The notes: a model not told the origin generated them from the letters alone. A stretch of 60,507 bases of DNA from Lutibacter sp. (GCA_027449025.1 DAIDMK010000017.1:1-60507); one strand, 5' to 3'; counted from the stretch's first letter, positions 28,174-36,502 are shown. Numbers and translations are program-made.

Positions 28174-28839
28174 ATGGAACATATCATAAAAGTAAAATCA
28201 GTTGATAAAGTCACTTCTGACGTGCTGAAAATTATAACTGAAAAACCTAAGAATTTCATTTTTGAACCTGGACAGGCAACCGAAGTTGCCATAAATAAAA
28301 TTGGTTGGCAAAATGAAAAGAGACCATTTACCTTCACATCACTCCCCGAAAATGATTACCTTGAATTTGTGATTAAGACTTATCCTTCACATCAAGGAGT
28401 AACCAATGAATTACTGCAATTAAAAAAAGATGACGAATTGATCATCGGGGAATCTTGGGGATCAATCAACTATAAAGGCGAAGGAATCTTTATTGCAGGA
28501 GGCGCTGGAGTCACTCCCTTCATTTCCATTTTCAGAAATCTTCAATCCAAAAATGAAATCGGTAGCAATAAACTCATTTTTGCCAACAAGACCCAAGCCG
28601 ATATTATCAACGAACAGGAATTTAAAAAAATACTGGGCAAAAACTTTATCAATATTCTATCTGGAGAAAAGATTGATAAATACGTACACGGCTACATTAC
28701 TGAAGATTTTCTTAGAGAATCAATTACAAAATCGAATAACTATTTTTATGTGTGCGGCCCTCAGCCAATGATGGATGCTGTTGAGAAGCAATTGGCAAAT
28801 CTGAAAGTCCCTTCTGAGGCAATTATTAAAGAACTATAG
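28174..28839 (+). CDS. FAD/NAD(P)H-dependent flavodoxin or ferredoxin reductase-like protein
   Basis: 221 residues of the ferredoxin-NADP reductase superfamily. FAD-binding 'KRPFTFTSLP', NAD-binding 'GIFIAGGAGVTPFISIFRNL' and C-terminal 'YFYVCGPQPMMDAVEKQL' are visible. There is no globin or 2Fe-2S domain, so it must reduce a separate partner. It is part of the sigma factor-folE group. The partner is unknown. Confidence 0.86.
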   Translation: MEHIIKVKSVDKVTSDVLKIITEKPKNFIFEPGQATEVAINKIGWQNEKRPFTFTSLPENDYLEFVIKTYPSHQGVTNELLQLKKDDELIIGESWGSINYKGEGIFIAGGAGVTPFISIFRNLQSKNEIGSNKLIFANKTQADIINEQEFKKILGKNFINILSGEKIDKYVHGYITEDFLRESITKSNNYFYVCGPQPMMDAVEKQLANLKVPSEAIIKEL

Positions 28840-28870
28840 AATTTTTAAAACCGCAAAAACACCTTAAGAT

Positions 28871-28951
28871 AAAACGAGTATACCTAATTTTTTTACTTAA
28901 AAAATGGCTAATTGCAGCTGTACCAACAAAAAAATAAAAATTAAACAGATG
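28871..28951 (+). promoter_or_regulatory. CxC-leader repeat, copy C
   Basis: Same element as copies A and B: the ATAAAACGAG block (28871-28880), ATG of a CxC peptide at 28904, and hairpin arms CAGCTGT (28915-28921) / ACAGATG (28945-28951) with one mismatch. The right arm again holds the gene's ATG (28949). One extra A in the poly-A stretch removes the peptide stop, so the peptide frame runs into the AhpD frame. Confidence 0.6.
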
Positions 28952-29401
28952 AAAGCGCGATTAAATTATGCAAAAATAGCTCCCGATGCTTTAAACGCAA
29001 TGTTGGAACTCGAAAAATACGTTTCAAACTCAGGACTTGAAAAAACTTTATATGAATTGGTAAAAACGCGAGCATCCCAAATAAATGGATGCGCTTATTG
29101 TATAGATATGCATACCAAAGATGCCCGAATGGCAGGCGAAACCGAACAGCGTCTGTACGCATTAAATGCCTGGCGGGAAACACCATTTTATACAGAACGT
29201 GAGCGAGCTGCTTTGGAATGGACAGAAGCACTAACCTTAATTTCAGAAAATGATGTTCCGGATGCGCTTTACGAAGCTATCCGTAAGTTTTTCAACGAGA
29301 AAGAGATGGTTGCGCTTACAATGGCCATTATCGCCATTAACGGGTGGAATCGATTGGCAATCAGTTTTCGCACTGTTCCTGGTAGTTATCAGCCTTCCTA
29401 A
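28949..29401 (+). CDS. Carboxymuconolactone decarboxylase/AhpD-like protein
   Basis: 150 residues from the ATG at 28949, chosen because the same ATG context begins the two other genes behind this leader. An upstream in-frame ATG at 28904 would add MANCSCTNKKIKIKQ. The AhpD active site is intact (CAYCIDMHTKDAR, CxxC plus His). The middle matches the family with 'RETPFYTERERAALEW'. A fragmented homologue lies at 31806-32062. Probably a thiol-dependent peroxidase or reductase in stress defence. Confidence 0.87.
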   Translation: MKARLNYAKIAPDALNAMLELEKYVSNSGLEKTLYELVKTRASQINGCAYCIDMHTKDARMAGETEQRLYALNAWRETPFYTERERAALEWTEALTLISENDVPDALYEAIRKFFNEKEMVALTMAIIAINGWNRLAISFRTVPGSYQPS

Positions 29402-29410
29402 AAGGTATTC

Positions 29411-29824
29411 ATGATGAATGAAAAGGTAATTAAGCTGTTTTTGAGATTGGCGCTTGCAGCCGGATTTTTATCGGCAGTTACCGATAGGTATGGAATATGG
29501 GGCGAGAGATTTTTTTCCTGGGGAAATTGGAATACTTTTTTGGTTTATACACAAACAATAAATCTATGGGCTCCAAAATTCTTAATTCCTACAATCGGAA
29601 TTATTGCTACCGCTGCTGAAATTGTTTTTGCAATTTGTTTAATTATCGGGTTCAAGAAGAAGTTGTTTGCGTACTTAAGCGGACTTCTGTTGTTAATATT
29701 TGCTTTGTCAATGACGTTTTCAATAGGAGTGAAAAGTGCTCTTGACTATTCCGTTTTTGTCGCTTCTGCAGCAGCTTTCTCATTAAGCCATTTAAAAGTG
29801 GAATTTTTAGAATTGGATAAATAG
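29411..29824 (+). CDS. DoxX-family membrane protein
   Basis: 137 residues with about four transmembrane helices and the DoxX-like opening 'LRLALAAGFLSAVTDRYGIW'. DoxX proteins are linked to thiosulfate oxidation, thiol stress or respiration in various bacteria; the role here is unknown. It lies 9 bp after the AhpD gene and probably ends that operon. Confidence 0.82.
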   Translation: MMNEKVIKLFLRLALAAGFLSAVTDRYGIWGERFFSWGNWNTFLVYTQTINLWAPKFLIPTIGIIATAAEIVFAICLIIGFKKKLFAYLSGLLLLIFALSMTFSIGVKSALDYSVFVASAAAFSLSHLKVEFLELDK

Positions 29825-29828
29825 AAAT

Positions 29829-29970
29829 ATGAACTTAAAAAATCAGACTTATAAAAAAAGCGGCATTAAACTGATTTACGATGAGCCATCAGGTAATATT
29901 GGCTAAAGATTTTGACCCAGAAGAACTAAACTTATTTAAAATCATTGCTAAAGATAATAGCAAAACATAA
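29829..29970 (+). pseudogene. Remnant of a DUF488 gene
   Basis: The frame at 29829 ends 'SGIKLIYDEPSGNIG' then stops. The overlapping frame at 29881 holds 'PEELNLFKIIAKDNSKT' then stops. These resemble the start (IKRIYDEPSD) and a C-terminal segment (EDELNRLKTIAKKNG) of the intact DUF488 protein at 39419, with the middle deleted and the frame shifted. The intact copy also sits next to an Rrf2-type operator, as this remnant does. Confidence 0.45.
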
Positions 29971-30107
29971 ATATACAGAGTAAAAAATGATGATAAATTA
30001 AGTGATTGGTGATAAGAGATGCAGTATTGTGGTAAAGATTAAAAATAACATTTCTAGTGTGTTACGCAGGAAATAGCTCTTTCTTGAGTAATACTTGCTT
30101 TTATACA
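29971..30107. other. Non-coding part of the GAPDH upstream region
   Basis: AT-rich spacer between the DUF488 remnant and the Rrf2-type operator. No gene is visible. The following leader (30146-30390) carries a possible 35-codon GTG ORF at 30256 that I cannot identify. Confidence 0.3.
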
Positions 30108-30145
30108 GGATAATTTTGTCCGATATATATTTTTTGCTATATTTG
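30108..30145 (+). promoter_or_regulatory. Rrf2-type operator 2 with promoter, ahead of GAPDH and the NOR-like operon
   Basis: GGATAATTTTGTCC (30108-30121), one half degenerate. Its centre is 23.5 bp upstream of a perfect -7 element TATATTTG (30138-30145). The transcript would start about 240 bp before the GAPDH gene. This geometry matches the other operators to within 1 bp. Confidence 0.55.
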
Positions 30146-30390
30146 ATTTGTTTAAAATTAGAATTCAGTACTTCTAAACGTAATTTATTTTCTATTGATT
30201 GATGCAAAATTATTTTTACGCACTTCTTAGGAATTAAAAATGAAATCATTTTATCGTGGAAACCAACAATCTATTCAGAAGAACCAATGGAAAATCGACT
30301 GATAATAAGTCGGGCTGGCATATTGAAATTCCTGAAAGAAATATAAAATTAATACTGCAATAAACAGGCAATATCAAAAGTAAAGAAGGT

Positions 30391-31380
30391 ATGAAAAAAA
30401 TAGCAATTAACGGTTTTGGAAGAATAGGAAGAGCAGCCCTAAAAGTGATTATTGCAACTCCTGGATTGGAGGTTGTAGCGGTTAATGACTTGATGAGCAT
30501 TAAAAACGCAGCATATTTATTTAGGTATGATAGTGTTTATGGTATATATGAAAGTGCAGTAACTATCCAAGATAACTACTTGCTCATCAAGGATAAAAAG
30601 ATTTTATTCCTTTCTGAAAAAGATCCGGCACAGCTCCCCTGGAAGGAACTGGACATAGATGTGGTTATTGAGAGCACCGGGTTTTTTACAAAGAGAGAAG
30701 ATGCGGAAAAACATAGCTATGCCGGAGCAAAAAATGTAGTCATATCTGCCCCCACCAAAAGCGAGAACACACCAACCATACTACACGGAGTAAATACCTT
30801 AACCGGGAAAGCATCCATATTTTCTTGCGCAAGTTGTACAACTAATAATATTGGTCCAGTAATGGAAATTATTAACCGGAGGATTGGAATAAAAAAAGCC
30901 GTTTTAAATACGGTTCACGCATATACTTCTTCACAATCTTTGTTAGATGCTCCTTCTAAAAGAGACCTTCGGATGGGTCGCTCCGCAGCAATAAACTTAG
31001 TTCCAGCATCCACAGGAGCAGCAAAGGCTGCCATTAAGGTGCTGCCTCAATTAGAAGGTAAGTTTGATGGCATAGCGATACGTACACCAGTGCCTGTAGG
31101 CTCTATTTCTGATATTACTTTTGTGGCTGACAGAAACACATCTGCAGAGGAAATTAATGAAATATTAATAGAAGAATCAAATACTGAGAGGTATAAACGG
31201 GTATTGGCTACTTCAAATGAGCCTTTGGTTTCTTCGGATATTGTACAAAGCCCTTTTGCTTCTATTGTTGATTTAGGAATGACTAGGGTTGTAGATGGAG
31301 ATTTGGTAAAAATAATGACTTGGTATGATAATGAATGGGGATTTACCAATCAAATGATTCGTGAGATTCAGTTGATATAA
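30391..31380 (+). CDS. gap: Glyceraldehyde-3-phosphate dehydrogenase, type I
   Basis: 329 residues. Rossmann opening INGFGRIGRAALKVI, Asp of 'VAVNDL' for NAD binding, catalytic Cys in CASCTTNNIGPV and 'WYDNEWGFTNQM' at the end. The usual TTNC motif reads TTNN here. GAPDH's reactive Cys is a known target of oxidation and S-nitrosylation. As the first intact gene behind an NsrR-like operator, it may be an accessory stress-induced isoenzyme; that is inference. Confidence 0.94.
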   Translation: MKKIAINGFGRIGRAALKVIIATPGLEVVAVNDLMSIKNAAYLFRYDSVYGIYESAVTIQDNYLLIKDKKILFLSEKDPAQLPWKELDIDVVIESTGFFTKREDAEKHSYAGAKNVVISAPTKSENTPTILHGVNTLTGKASIFSCASCTTNNIGPVMEIINRRIGIKKAVLNTVHAYTSSQSLLDAPSKRDLRMGRSAAINLVPASTGAAKAAIKVLPQLEGKFDGIAIRTPVPVGSISDITFVADRNTSAEEINEILIEESNTERYKRVLATSNEPLVSSDIVQSPFASIVDLGMTRVVDGDLVKIMTWYDNEWGFTNQMIREIQLI

Positions 31381-31463
31381 ATGGAAGAGATTAAAGTTAG
31401 GACTAAATATCAGAAATATTATTTATAATCAGTTTAAAAAATTAACAACTAAAACGTTTAGCT

Positions 31464-31799
31464 ATGGAAAGCGAAAATCCATATCCAATTACAACCAGAG
31501 TACTGTCTGATAAAAAGGCTGCTTTAGCACCTAAAAGCATTGAGGCATGGCGTAACTTTAGTAGCACCGTATTTCAGGAAGGTGTACTCTCCGAAAAAAC
31601 AAAACAATTGATTGCTGTTGCCGTGGCACATGTAACACAATGTCCCTATGGCATTAAAGCACAGACTAAGCAGGCCATGAGAAAAGGAGCAAGCAAAAAA
31701 GAAATCATGGAGGCAATATGGGTTGCCTCTGAAATGTGTTCAGTTGCGGTTTATAAACATGCTACCATTGCGATGGTTGAGATGGATAAAAAGCTCTAA
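31464..31799 (+). CDS. AhpD-like protein with disrupted active site
   Basis: 111 residues, by eye about three-quarters identical to the protein at 23135 over its whole length. The redox centre is broken: C60 remains, but C63 is Gly and H67 is Gln (CPYGIKAQT instead of CPYCIKSHT). The rest of the fold is well kept and the frame is open, so it may be a young pseudoenzyme or a gene starting to decay. It lies 83 bp after GAPDH in the same direction. Confidence 0.75.
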   Translation: MESENPYPITTRVLSDKKAALAPKSIEAWRNFSSTVFQEGVLSEKTKQLIAVAVAHVTQCPYGIKAQTKQAMRKGASKKEIMEAIWVASEMCSVAVYKHATIAMVEMDKKL

Positions 31800-31805
31800 A
31801 TTAAT

Positions 31806-32062
31806 ATGATGGAACAAAAAATAAATGGGATAAAAATAGATCCCGATGCTATAAAAGGTATGTTAGAGTATGAGAAGTAGCTACAGGGCTCAGGGCTTGA
31901 AAAGATATTATATAAATTGATAAAAGGAAGATATTTCTAAATTAATAATTATACCTATTATTTGACTACATACCAAAAATACACGAATGGCTTTAGAAAA
32001 GGAACAATGTCGGCAGGCTTTAAACGCTTGTTGAGAAACACTATTTTATATCGAACATGGAT
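31806..32062 (+). pseudogene. Broken AhpD-like gene
   Basis: Reading from 31806 gives 'IKIDPDAIKGMLEYEK', stop, 'GSGLEKILYKLIKGRYF', stop, then after a frameshift 'HTKNTRMALEKEQCRQALNA', stop, 'ETLFYIEHG'. In order these match the intact AhpD at 28949 (AKIAPDALNAMLELEKYV, SGLEKTLYELVKTRAS, HTKDARMAGETEQ, ALNAWRETPFYTERE). The CxxC segment is lost. At least three stops and a frameshift make it non-functional. Confidence 0.75.
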
Positions 32063-32084
32063 GAGCATCTTTGCTTCCATTTTT

Positions 32085-32216
32085 GCTGATAAAAGCGCCC
32101 CAGGCGGTTATATCCATAGGAATAACTTTATACTTATTGATTTAGATAAACAAATTAGGGGAGTTTGGGATGGGACTAACCCAACAGAAACAGAAAAGTT
32201 GATTAAAAATTTATAA
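32085..32216 (+). pseudogene. C-terminal fragment of a SCO/SenC gene
   Basis: The last ~43 codons of an open frame read 'DKSAPGGYIHRNNFILID' and 'DKQIRGVWDGTNPTETEKLI', which is the C-terminal His loop and end of SCO-type copper assembly proteins. The Cys-x3-Cys half is absent, and the upstream part of the frame is AhpD remnant read out of frame. A deletion appears to have fused two broken genes. An intact SCO gene lies at 34261. Confidence 0.6.
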
Positions 32217-32276
32217 ATTCTTTTAAAGAAACAGTTTTAGACAAAAATTACTCATTAACATTAAACACATATAATT

Positions 32277-32828
32277 ATGCAACAACAACCAATCTTAGTA
32301 TTATTTTTAGCCTTAGCAGGTATAACTACCATTGTCTTTACCTATATATTTGTGTCTTCAAAAAAGGCCGCGCAATCAGAAAAAGGAATGTCTAATCCAT
32401 TAAAAAAGCGGTTTTGGTTTTCGCTCATCCTATTTGTAATACTGAGTATTTTCACGACGGCTACGTTACCAGATTCGCCCTATTATCTTTTTGCAGATGA
32501 AACTCCGGCAAAAGTGGTTCATGTTGCGGCAAGGCAATTTACTTTCTTTTTATCTGAGAAAGCTATTGATCCAGCAAGTCCTACAGGGGAGGATATAGAA
32601 TTACCAGCAGATGAACTGGTTGAATTTAGAGTTACCAGCTTAGATGTAAATCATGGTTTTGCTATCTATAATAACTCAAATAGATTAATTACTCAAGTAC
32701 AAGCTATGCCAGGGTATGTAAATCGCCTAAGGTATAAATTCAAAGAACCCGGACAGTATGATATTCTGTGCTTAGAATATTGTGGGATGGCACATCAGGC
32801 TATGAGAGCATCTTTTACTGTTAAATAA
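32277..32828 (+). CDS. Cytochrome c oxidase subunit II-like protein with CuA site
   Basis: 183 residues. Two transmembrane helices (~5-25, ~47-63) precede a cupredoxin domain with a complete CuA ligand set: H126 (VNHGF), C165, E167, C169, H173 and M176 (CLEYCGMAHQAM). It would pass electrons to the subunit I encoded 20 bp downstream. The protein is shorter than standard CoxB. With a NOR-like subunit I it would form a CuA-type NO reductase. Confidence 0.88.
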   Translation: MQQQPILVLFLALAGITTIVFTYIFVSSKKAAQSEKGMSNPLKKRFWFSLILFVILSIFTTATLPDSPYYLFADETPAKVVHVAARQFTFFLSEKAIDPASPTGEDIELPADELVEFRVTSLDVNHGFAIYNNSNRLITQVQAMPGYVNRLRYKFKEPGQYDILCLEYCGMAHQAMRASFTVK

Positions 32829-32848
32829 AATCAATTAAATATAAAATC

Positions 32849-34291
32849 ATGGAATCAATAAAATTAAGGAAAATCACATCTGTTTGGGTTATAACCGTAC
32901 TCATATTATTTATTGTTAGTATTACATTGGGCATACTTATGCGGCTCAACCAAGGCGAAGTAATCAGTCAATCTCCTGTTACCTTTTATTCAAATTTGAC
33001 TACTCACGGATTAACCATGATTGGCATTTGGTTTGTGGCAGGCATGGCGGCAGTTAACTATTTAATGCAGCGTTACATAAAAACGAGCTATGCGGCAAAT
33101 GTTATTGCATTGGTGTTTACAGTTATTGGTGTATTAATGCTTTGGACTGCTACTTTTATAGGTAAATTTCATGCGGCATGGACTTTTCTCTATCCATTGC
33201 CATTTAAAGAAATGGGAGCAGCAACTTGGGCTACGCTGTTGTTCTTAGCATCCTTAACGGTATTGGGCATCGGTTGGTTAATTTGGAGTATAAGTTTAAT
33301 GACACAAATACTTAAAAAATATTCCATAGCTCAGGCATTTGCCTGGCAACATTTTAAAAAGAACCCTAAGGTTGAAACGCCACCTTTTATTCTTATTTCA
33401 ATGATAACGCTAATTGGTGTTATAGCATGTTTGTTTGCTGCAGTAGTGTTGCTTGTCCTGTTTTATGCTGAATATTTTTCTAAGGGCAATTTTGTGAATG
33501 ATGCATTATTGATGAAAAACCTTACTTACTTTTTTGGTCATACCATTGCCAATGAAATGCTCTATTTAGGCTTGGCTGTTATTTATGAGTTGTTTTCAGA
33601 AGTAAGCGGAAGACCGAAATGGAAAACAACCTGGTATGTGGCATTGGCATGGAACTTTACGTTGATATTTGTCCTTACTGCTTTCTTCCATCATTTATAT
33701 ATGGATTTTGTGCAGCCGGAAGGATTGCAAATTATTGGACAATTAGCATCTTATTTGGCTAGTTTACCAGCGGCAGGTGTTACTGTATTCAGTGTTTTTA
33801 TAGCAGTTTATCGAACTAAAATAAAATGGTCGCTTACCAATTTGCTGTTTTTTATTGGTATTGCAGGCTGGGTTATTGGTGGTTTGGGTGCGGTAATTGA
33901 TTCCACCATTTCCAACAATATTGTGCTGCACAATACGCTTTGGGTTCCTGCACATTTCCACACTTATAATGCTATGGGGAATGTGTTATTTAGCCTTGGA
34001 TTTTTCTACTGGTTTTCCACACAGTTTTCGGAAAATAGTAAAGTATCGAAATTCACAACTTTAACATTAACACTGCTTTTAATAGGTGGGATAGGATTTC
34101 TTTTAGCGTTTTATTTTGGTGGAGCAGATTCCATTCCGCGTAGATATAGCATCTATCCATCCGATTTTCCTATGGCAGCACCTATGGCTACTATTGGAGC
34201 TACTTTTGCTACTATTTATTTAATTGCAATCTTAATTTTCTTTTTTAATATTTATAAAAGATGTTTAAAAATATTGTTTTCACCATCATAA
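32849..34291 (+). CDS. Haem-copper oxidase subunit I, probably a NO reductase
   Basis: 480 residues, ~12 transmembrane helices. Metal ligands are visible: H53 (TTHGL), H231 (FFGHTIAN), H281/H282 (FFHHLY), H369 and H371 (PAHFHTYN). At the position of the cross-linked Tyr found in O2-reducing members (His+4, as in GHPxVY) there is N235, followed by E236. Loss of that Tyr and a nearby Glu are hallmarks of NO-reducing branches. The neighbourhood (Rrf2 regulator, RIC, hemerythrins) supports NO reduction. The exact subfamily cannot be fixed by eye. Confidence 0.8.
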   Translation: MESIKLRKITSVWVITVLILFIVSITLGILMRLNQGEVISQSPVTFYSNLTTHGLTMIGIWFVAGMAAVNYLMQRYIKTSYAANVIALVFTVIGVLMLWTATFIGKFHAAWTFLYPLPFKEMGAATWATLLFLASLTVLGIGWLIWSISLMTQILKKYSIAQAFAWQHFKKNPKVETPPFILISMITLIGVIACLFAAVVLLVLFYAEYFSKGNFVNDALLMKNLTYFFGHTIANEMLYLGLAVIYELFSEVSGRPKWKTTWYVALAWNFTLIFVLTAFFHHLYMDFVQPEGLQIIGQLASYLASLPAAGVTVFSVFIAVYRTKIKWSLTNLLFFIGIAGWVIGGLGAVIDSTISNNIVLHNTLWVPAHFHTYNAMGNVLFSLGFFYWFSTQFSENSKVSKFTTLTLTLLLIGGIGFLLAFYFGGADSIPRRYSIYPSDFPMAAPMATIGATFATIYLIAILIFFFNIYKRCLKILFSPS

Positions 34292-35028
34292 CGATTGGTT
34301 TCTGTATCAAAGGGAATGCCCAAACGGTTTCAGCTGAAGTGAAGGAGGAGCGTAATATCTATGAGAAAATTTATGATGCTCCGCTAAATGTAGCAGGAAA
34401 ACAACAGCTATCTTTACATGAGCTTTATAACGAGAAACCGCTACTGTTGGCACTTGTTTTTACACGTTGCTCTGGTGTATGCAATCCTTTTTTGTTGCAG
34501 TTAAAGGAAAATTTACAGTTCAGGACTAAAGATAATTCATTCAATGTTTTAGTTCTGAGCTTTGACCCCAGAGATAGTATAAAAGATATGAATTTGCTGG
34601 CAAAAAAATTTGACTTAGAAAACAATAAACAATGGTTTTTTGCAGTAACAGATAGCATTACTAAACTAAATCAATCAATTAGTTTTAATCCTGTTTGGGA
34701 TAGTGTAATAAATCAATATGATCATGATGCCCTTTTGGTAGGTATCAATAGCGAGGGGTATATCACAAAAAAATTAATAGGGATAAGACGGGGGCACGAC
34801 ATGGATTTATTAATCGCAAGTGTAAACAATGTCTTTTCACCAACCTATCGTTTGCCTAGTAAAAACTTATTATTTTCCTGTTTTAATTACGATCCCAAAA
34901 CTGGCAAAAACAAACTTGGGCTGGGACTAATTTTTATTGCCCTGCCAGCGGTTTTGACCGTATTGATGCTAATTTTTATCAGTTATTTTGTTAAACATAA
35001 AAGACCTGAGATTGAAGAGACATCTTGA
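34261..35028 (+). CDS. SCO1/SenC-family copper assembly protein with C-terminal membrane anchor
   Basis: 255 residues. A signal segment precedes a thioredoxin-like domain with the SCO motif C70-SGV-C74 (TRCSGVCNPF) and His H157 (YDHDALL). Residues ~222-246 form a transmembrane helix. SCO proteins insert copper into CuA sites, so it likely matures the CuA subunit at 32277. The ATG lies 31 bp inside the preceding gene, which indicates translational coupling. Confidence 0.88.
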   Translation: MFKNIVFTIITIGFCIKGNAQTVSAEVKEERNIYEKIYDAPLNVAGKQQLSLHELYNEKPLLLALVFTRCSGVCNPFLLQLKENLQFRTKDNSFNVLVLSFDPRDSIKDMNLLAKKFDLENNKQWFFAVTDSITKLNQSISFNPVWDSVINQYDHDALLVGINSEGYITKKLIGIRRGHDMDLLIASVNNVFSPTYRLPSKNLLFSCFNYDPKTGKNKLGLGLIFIALPAVLTVLMLIFISYFVKHKRPEIEETS

Positions 35029-35066
35029 TATAACGGGGATGATTTAGAATTTTATATATTTAAGAA

Positions 35067-35912
35067 ATGGAAATTAAGGAAAAAACAGCTGTAGTAACAG
35101 GTGCCAGCAGTGGATTAGGAGCTGCGCTGGCTCATGCGTTGGTTGCTAAAGGAGCCACTGTTTACGGTCTTGCACGTAATTTAGATAAACTCAATGCACT
35201 TCAAAAGCAGTTGGGCAAAACATTTATTCCGGTTAAAATGGATATCACTAACCAAAAAGCCGTAGCTGTTTGGGTGAAAAAAACTTTTTCTGATGCCAAA
35301 ATCCCCAATATTCTGATTAATAATGCCGGAGCCGGATATTTTAATAAAATAGATGAGCTTCCGTTACAACATTGGTATGATATGATTAATACCAATTTAA
35401 ACGGCGCCTTTTACATTAGCTCCAACATAGTTCCGTTTATGAAAAAGAATCATGTTTCTTGCCACATTATCAACATTGGTTCTATTCTGGGAAAAACCAC
35501 CCGACCGGATAGTGCCGCCTACTCTGCCACAAAATATGGCATTCAAGGGTTTAGTGAGGCTTTATCTAAAGAGTTGCGCGCCTATAATATTAAAGTAACC
35601 TGTGTAAATCCTGGAAGTATAGAAACCCGTTTTTTTGAACAATCAGGTATTGAGCCCCATAGTAATATGTTGCAACCCATTGATATCGCTGCTTTGATTA
35701 TTCATGTTTTAGAAACTCCGTGTAATATGCTCATTGATGAAATAACACTCCGACCCTTGCAACCTAAAATGAAATGGGAAGAACAACGGGAACCTTCTTC
35801 TCCGGTTTGTTATGCAAATAGCAGTGAAGTGAGAAAGGAATTTAGAGATGAGGTGCCAATAAAGGTTAAATTTGTGCCGACCCCTATAAAACAAAAAGAC
35901 AAGAAGCATTAA
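35067..35912 (+). CDS. Short-chain dehydrogenase/reductase
   Basis: 281 residues. Rossmann motif TGASSGLGAALAHAL, NNAGAGYF and the catalytic S/Y-x3-K (INIGSILG, AYSATKYG) define a classical SDR. The last ~35 residues are charged and probably disordered. The substrate is unknown. It is in line with the NOR-like genes and precedes a hemerythrin gene by 38 bp. Confidence 0.9.
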   Translation: MEIKEKTAVVTGASSGLGAALAHALVAKGATVYGLARNLDKLNALQKQLGKTFIPVKMDITNQKAVAVWVKKTFSDAKIPNILINNAGAGYFNKIDELPLQHWYDMINTNLNGAFYISSNIVPFMKKNHVSCHIINIGSILGKTTRPDSAAYSATKYGIQGFSEALSKELRAYNIKVTCVNPGSIETRFFEQSGIEPHSNMLQPIDIAALIIHVLETPCNMLIDEITLRPLQPKMKWEEQREPSSPVCYANSSEVRKEFRDEVPIKVKFVPTPIKQKDKKH

Positions 35913-35950
35913 TAAATAGACGATAGATACAATCATCATAAAAAGAATTT

Positions 35951-36469
35951 ATGAATAAGCGCTTATACCAATTTTTTGCAGACGACCATCACCGGATTGA
36001 TAATCTGTTGAATAAAGCGACGGAACAAGCAAGCGAAATTGATTTGAATTATTATCATCAATTTCGAACCCAATTATTGAAGCATATTAAAATGGAAGAA
36101 AAAATCCTTTTTCCAGCAGCAAAAAAAGCGAACCCAGCATTGATGAAGGAACTTCTTCCACAATACCGTCTTGAACATGGGGCACTGACCGCGTTAATGG
36201 TGCCTACACCTACGCCGTCTTTGATAAAAGTAATAAGATACCTATTGAAAAAACACAATCTGAAGGAAGAGGGATTGGATGGATTGTACGATATTTGTGA
36301 AGGATTGACTCAGGGGCAAACACAGGAGCTTTTAGTCCAACTCATAGCTACAAAAGAAGTCCCTATTCACCCTCCTAATTCGGCACCCTATGCCTTAGAA
36401 GTCGCTCGGCGGGCATTGGTGAGAGCGGGTTATGATTTTGATGAAATCGTTCGACGCACTAACGATTAG
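35951..36469 (+). CDS. Hemerythrin HHE-domain protein
   Basis: 172 residues. A hemerythrin-like four-helix bundle with candidate di-iron ligands in DDHHRIDNLL, 'HIKMEEKILFPAA' and 'EHGALTA'. Such proteins bind O2, NO or iron. The C-terminal ~60 residues are outside the core fold. It closes the plus-strand run of the NOR-like operon. Confidence 0.83.
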   Translation: MNKRLYQFFADDHHRIDNLLNKATEQASEIDLNYYHQFRTQLLKHIKMEEKILFPAAKKANPALMKELLPQYRLEHGALTALMVPTPTPSLIKVIRYLLKKHNLKEEGLDGLYDICEGLTQGQTQELLVQLIATKEVPIHPPNSAPYALEVARRALVRAGYDFDEIVRRTND

Positions 36470-36502
36470 TCGGCTGATAAAATATGTAAAAGCAAGAATA
36501 AA

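Noticed and set aside
31962-32216. An 84-codon ORF read as one gene
   Set aside because: Its first half is AhpD remnant in the wrong frame and the second half is a SCO C-terminus, so it is reported as two pseudogene pieces.
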